This document shows positions 62,375-64,000 of a stretch of 64,000 nucleotides of DNA, piece after piece. Made by a program: the position numbers and the translations under genes. How positions within the stretch are numbered: position 1 is the stretch's first letter; every line of letters begins with the position of its first letter. The notes beneath the pieces are model-generated. The model worked only from the letters and a program-made list of their open reading frames with translations, made no database searches and was not told the DNA's origin. The stretch comes from Pelecanus crispus (taxonomy: Eukaryota > Chordata > Aves > Pelecaniformes > Pelecanidae), in the NCBI RefSeq assembly GCF_030463565.1, contig NC_134651.1, positions 14,210,734 to 14,274,733 on the forward strand, in the 5' to 3' direction.

Positions 62375-64000
62375 CTGGGAAGGGATACAAGAGAAAGATG
62401 TTAGCATCCAAAGGACTTTTTCCATCTTCCTGCTCTAGCTCTGGAGTGGGTTTCAAAAGCCCCAGGTCTTGAGAGAGTTGGGGTGTGAAGCCAGCATTGT
62501 GGTTTCTGGGCAAAACTCAATAACCACCTTTGACTTCATATAACACTTTTAGAAGGTGTTTCTTTTAGCTGCTTATAGTGTAAATAAGGGGTCTAAAAGT
62601 TGTTTCCATGTTGCTTGATTTATAAGGGTTTGCTTTTCCTTTTGTCCTACTTCAGCAACATCAGGGATCAGCTTTTTCTTTCCTGTCTACTGGCCAGCAG
62701 TTTTTCTGCTTCAGAGGTGTGTGCAGGGTTTTTCACCTGTAGCTGACTGGAACAGCAGGATGCTGACTTGGAGAGACCGGATCTGGTCCTTATGATTTTT
62801 TTTTAAAATCCAGTCACTCTACCACTCTGCTGCTAACTGTCCTCCAAACAGCATTGATCTCTGTGGGATCTTCTAAGATGACTAGATTAGGGAAGGATGC
62901 ACATTTTGTTGGAAAAAATAGCTGTATCACCAGCATGCCCTGTTCTTTGAATCCTGTGTCGGTCTCCTATTGTCAAGTATGAGGATAGATTTCTGCCTGG
63001 TTTTTGAAAGCAGAATCTAGGGAGAAAGCTTCTACTGAATCAGCAGTGCTCATGCTGAGACACGAGCTCCTCCCAGACTGGAAGGACTTTAGATGAAGGC
63101 AAAGATTCTCTGCTTTAATTTCTGGCAGAATCTGATTTAAACCTGGCAGAGGGAAGTAGTTTTATCTACAATTGAACCTTCCGGACTGGTAGGGGCATGA
63201 ATTAGATTAGCCAAATTAATGATAGCCTCCAAGGTTGCTTATAAATTGCAGCTTGTCTAAGGATCACCTAAGCACTTAAGTAAGCCTTGCACAAAGAGAT
63301 TTTTCTCTTGGCTGTCTTGCAGGTTGTCAGCTTGCACGTGCACAGAGCATGTGGGGTAAGGGCAGAACTAGCTCTTTTGCTTTTAGGCCAGATGTATCAT
63401 CAGTGACTTCTGGTTTACAGCAGCACTGCTTTGTGGAGGAATCCAGAGAAAGACGGAGTGAACAGCATTGTCCACATGCTTGTCAGGGGCAGCCTTGCAG
63501 GAGCAGTGGTGCAATATGCTCCTGAGTCAGACTGCATACAGACTGGACAACGCTTGGAGACCAACTCGGGGACCTACCAGATCTTAGTTCCCTGCATTCT
63601 TGGCTGATTTCCACATCCTTTTTAGCTGCTTTTCAGCAGCACAAACAAGTGCTGCTTTTTTCTCTGTAGGGAGGCAGTGACCTTGGCAGAGGGGAATGCA
63701 TACAGTCCACATGCCTCATTATGCCTTCAGCACTAGCTTTGTGCCCAGAGCAAAGCGATGGGTACACTGTGGGGACATGTTCATACAGAACTCACCCCCT
63801 CCAGGACAGGCACTCATTGCTCATATAACCCCATGTTCCTCTGTGAAAAGAGGGATGCAGCACTGACTGCCTCCAGTGAGGTCCTGGGTGAGATGACCCA
63901 GTGTATCTGCCCTGACAGCAGACAGGGTTGGGTACACAGTCCTTCTCACCAGCTGCTGAAACAGCCAGCCATTAACAAGAGAGGGCCAGGACTGCTAGAA
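62375..64000 (-). other. UTS2B: Last intron of UTS2B, running off the window
   Basis: This is the sequence upstream of the URP terminal exon on the minus strand. It begins with a strong acceptor and branch site. No donor next to a Lys-Arg-encoding exon end was found up to the window edge. Candidate GTGAG donors near plus 63,790 and 63,946 follow unrelated codons. No repeat is recognised. Confidence 0.55.

Noticed and set aside
63780-63810. Minus-strand GTGAGT donor as the preceding UTS2B exon end
   Set aside because: The codons before it would be Gly-Gly rather than the Lys-Arg needed before the hormone, and no propeptide-like frame precedes it.
1-64000. tRNA genes, rRNA, CRISPR arrays, bacterial operons or phage genes
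   Set aside because: No cloverleaf with A and B boxes, no regularly spaced repeats and no dense tandem coding were seen. The content is vertebrate genomic DNA.

Overview
This window looks like nuclear DNA of a bird. Four things point there: CR1 LINE fragments of several ages in both orientations, a solo endogenous-retrovirus LTR of a type I know from neoavian genomes (from memory), a few faint MIR-like relics, and two split vertebrate peptide-hormone genes whose sequences fit birds. Coding density is very low. Most open frames are short chance frames, or antisense shadows of CR1. No bacterial, phage, CRISPR or operon-type content is visible.

Layout. About 1-49,300 is a gene-poor stretch with no coding exon that I can support. 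It holds possible MIR relics (near 75, 10,130, 16,905 and 33,838), old CR1/L3-type fragments (about 20,810 and 21,905), a CR1 pair at 15,130-15,860, a plus-strand CR1 at about 33,921-34,549, a 91-bp tandem duplication at 23,322, a perfect 13-bp inverted repeat at 40,701 and a solo LTR at 48,044-48,638. The untranslated first exon of OSTN should lie somewhere in this stretch or beyond it, but I could not locate it.

From 49,301 to about 57,830 lies OSTN (osteocrin/musclin) on the plus strand. Three coding exons (49,301-49,399, 52,235-52,452, 57,088-57,172) join in frame to a 133-residue secreted precursor, which matches my memory of the human length. An old CR1 sits in the first of these introns, and a younger CR1 with a 232-codon ORF2 remnant sits in the second. 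A GC-rich patch lies at about 55,370-55,520.

About 3.9 kb beyond the OSTN poly(A) signal, on the minus strand, is the last exon of UTS2B (urotensin-2B, urotensin II-related peptide). Its coding part is only 26 nt (62,349-62,374) and encodes the hormone core ACFWKYCI followed by a stop. A TGCTAAC branch site and a pyrimidine-rich acceptor precede it. The rest of UTS2B should lie beyond position 64,000. The two genes converge, as OSTN and UTS2B do in human (from memory).

Function. Both genes encode small secreted peptides. Osteocrin is a natriuretic-peptide-like ligand of the clearance receptor NPR3 and raises local natriuretic peptide activity. URP is a cyclic octapeptide agonist of the urotensin receptor. 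I found no evidence of a new biological system. The most informative items are the two spliced hormone genes, which single-frame ORF calling does not reveal as genes, and some repeat structure.
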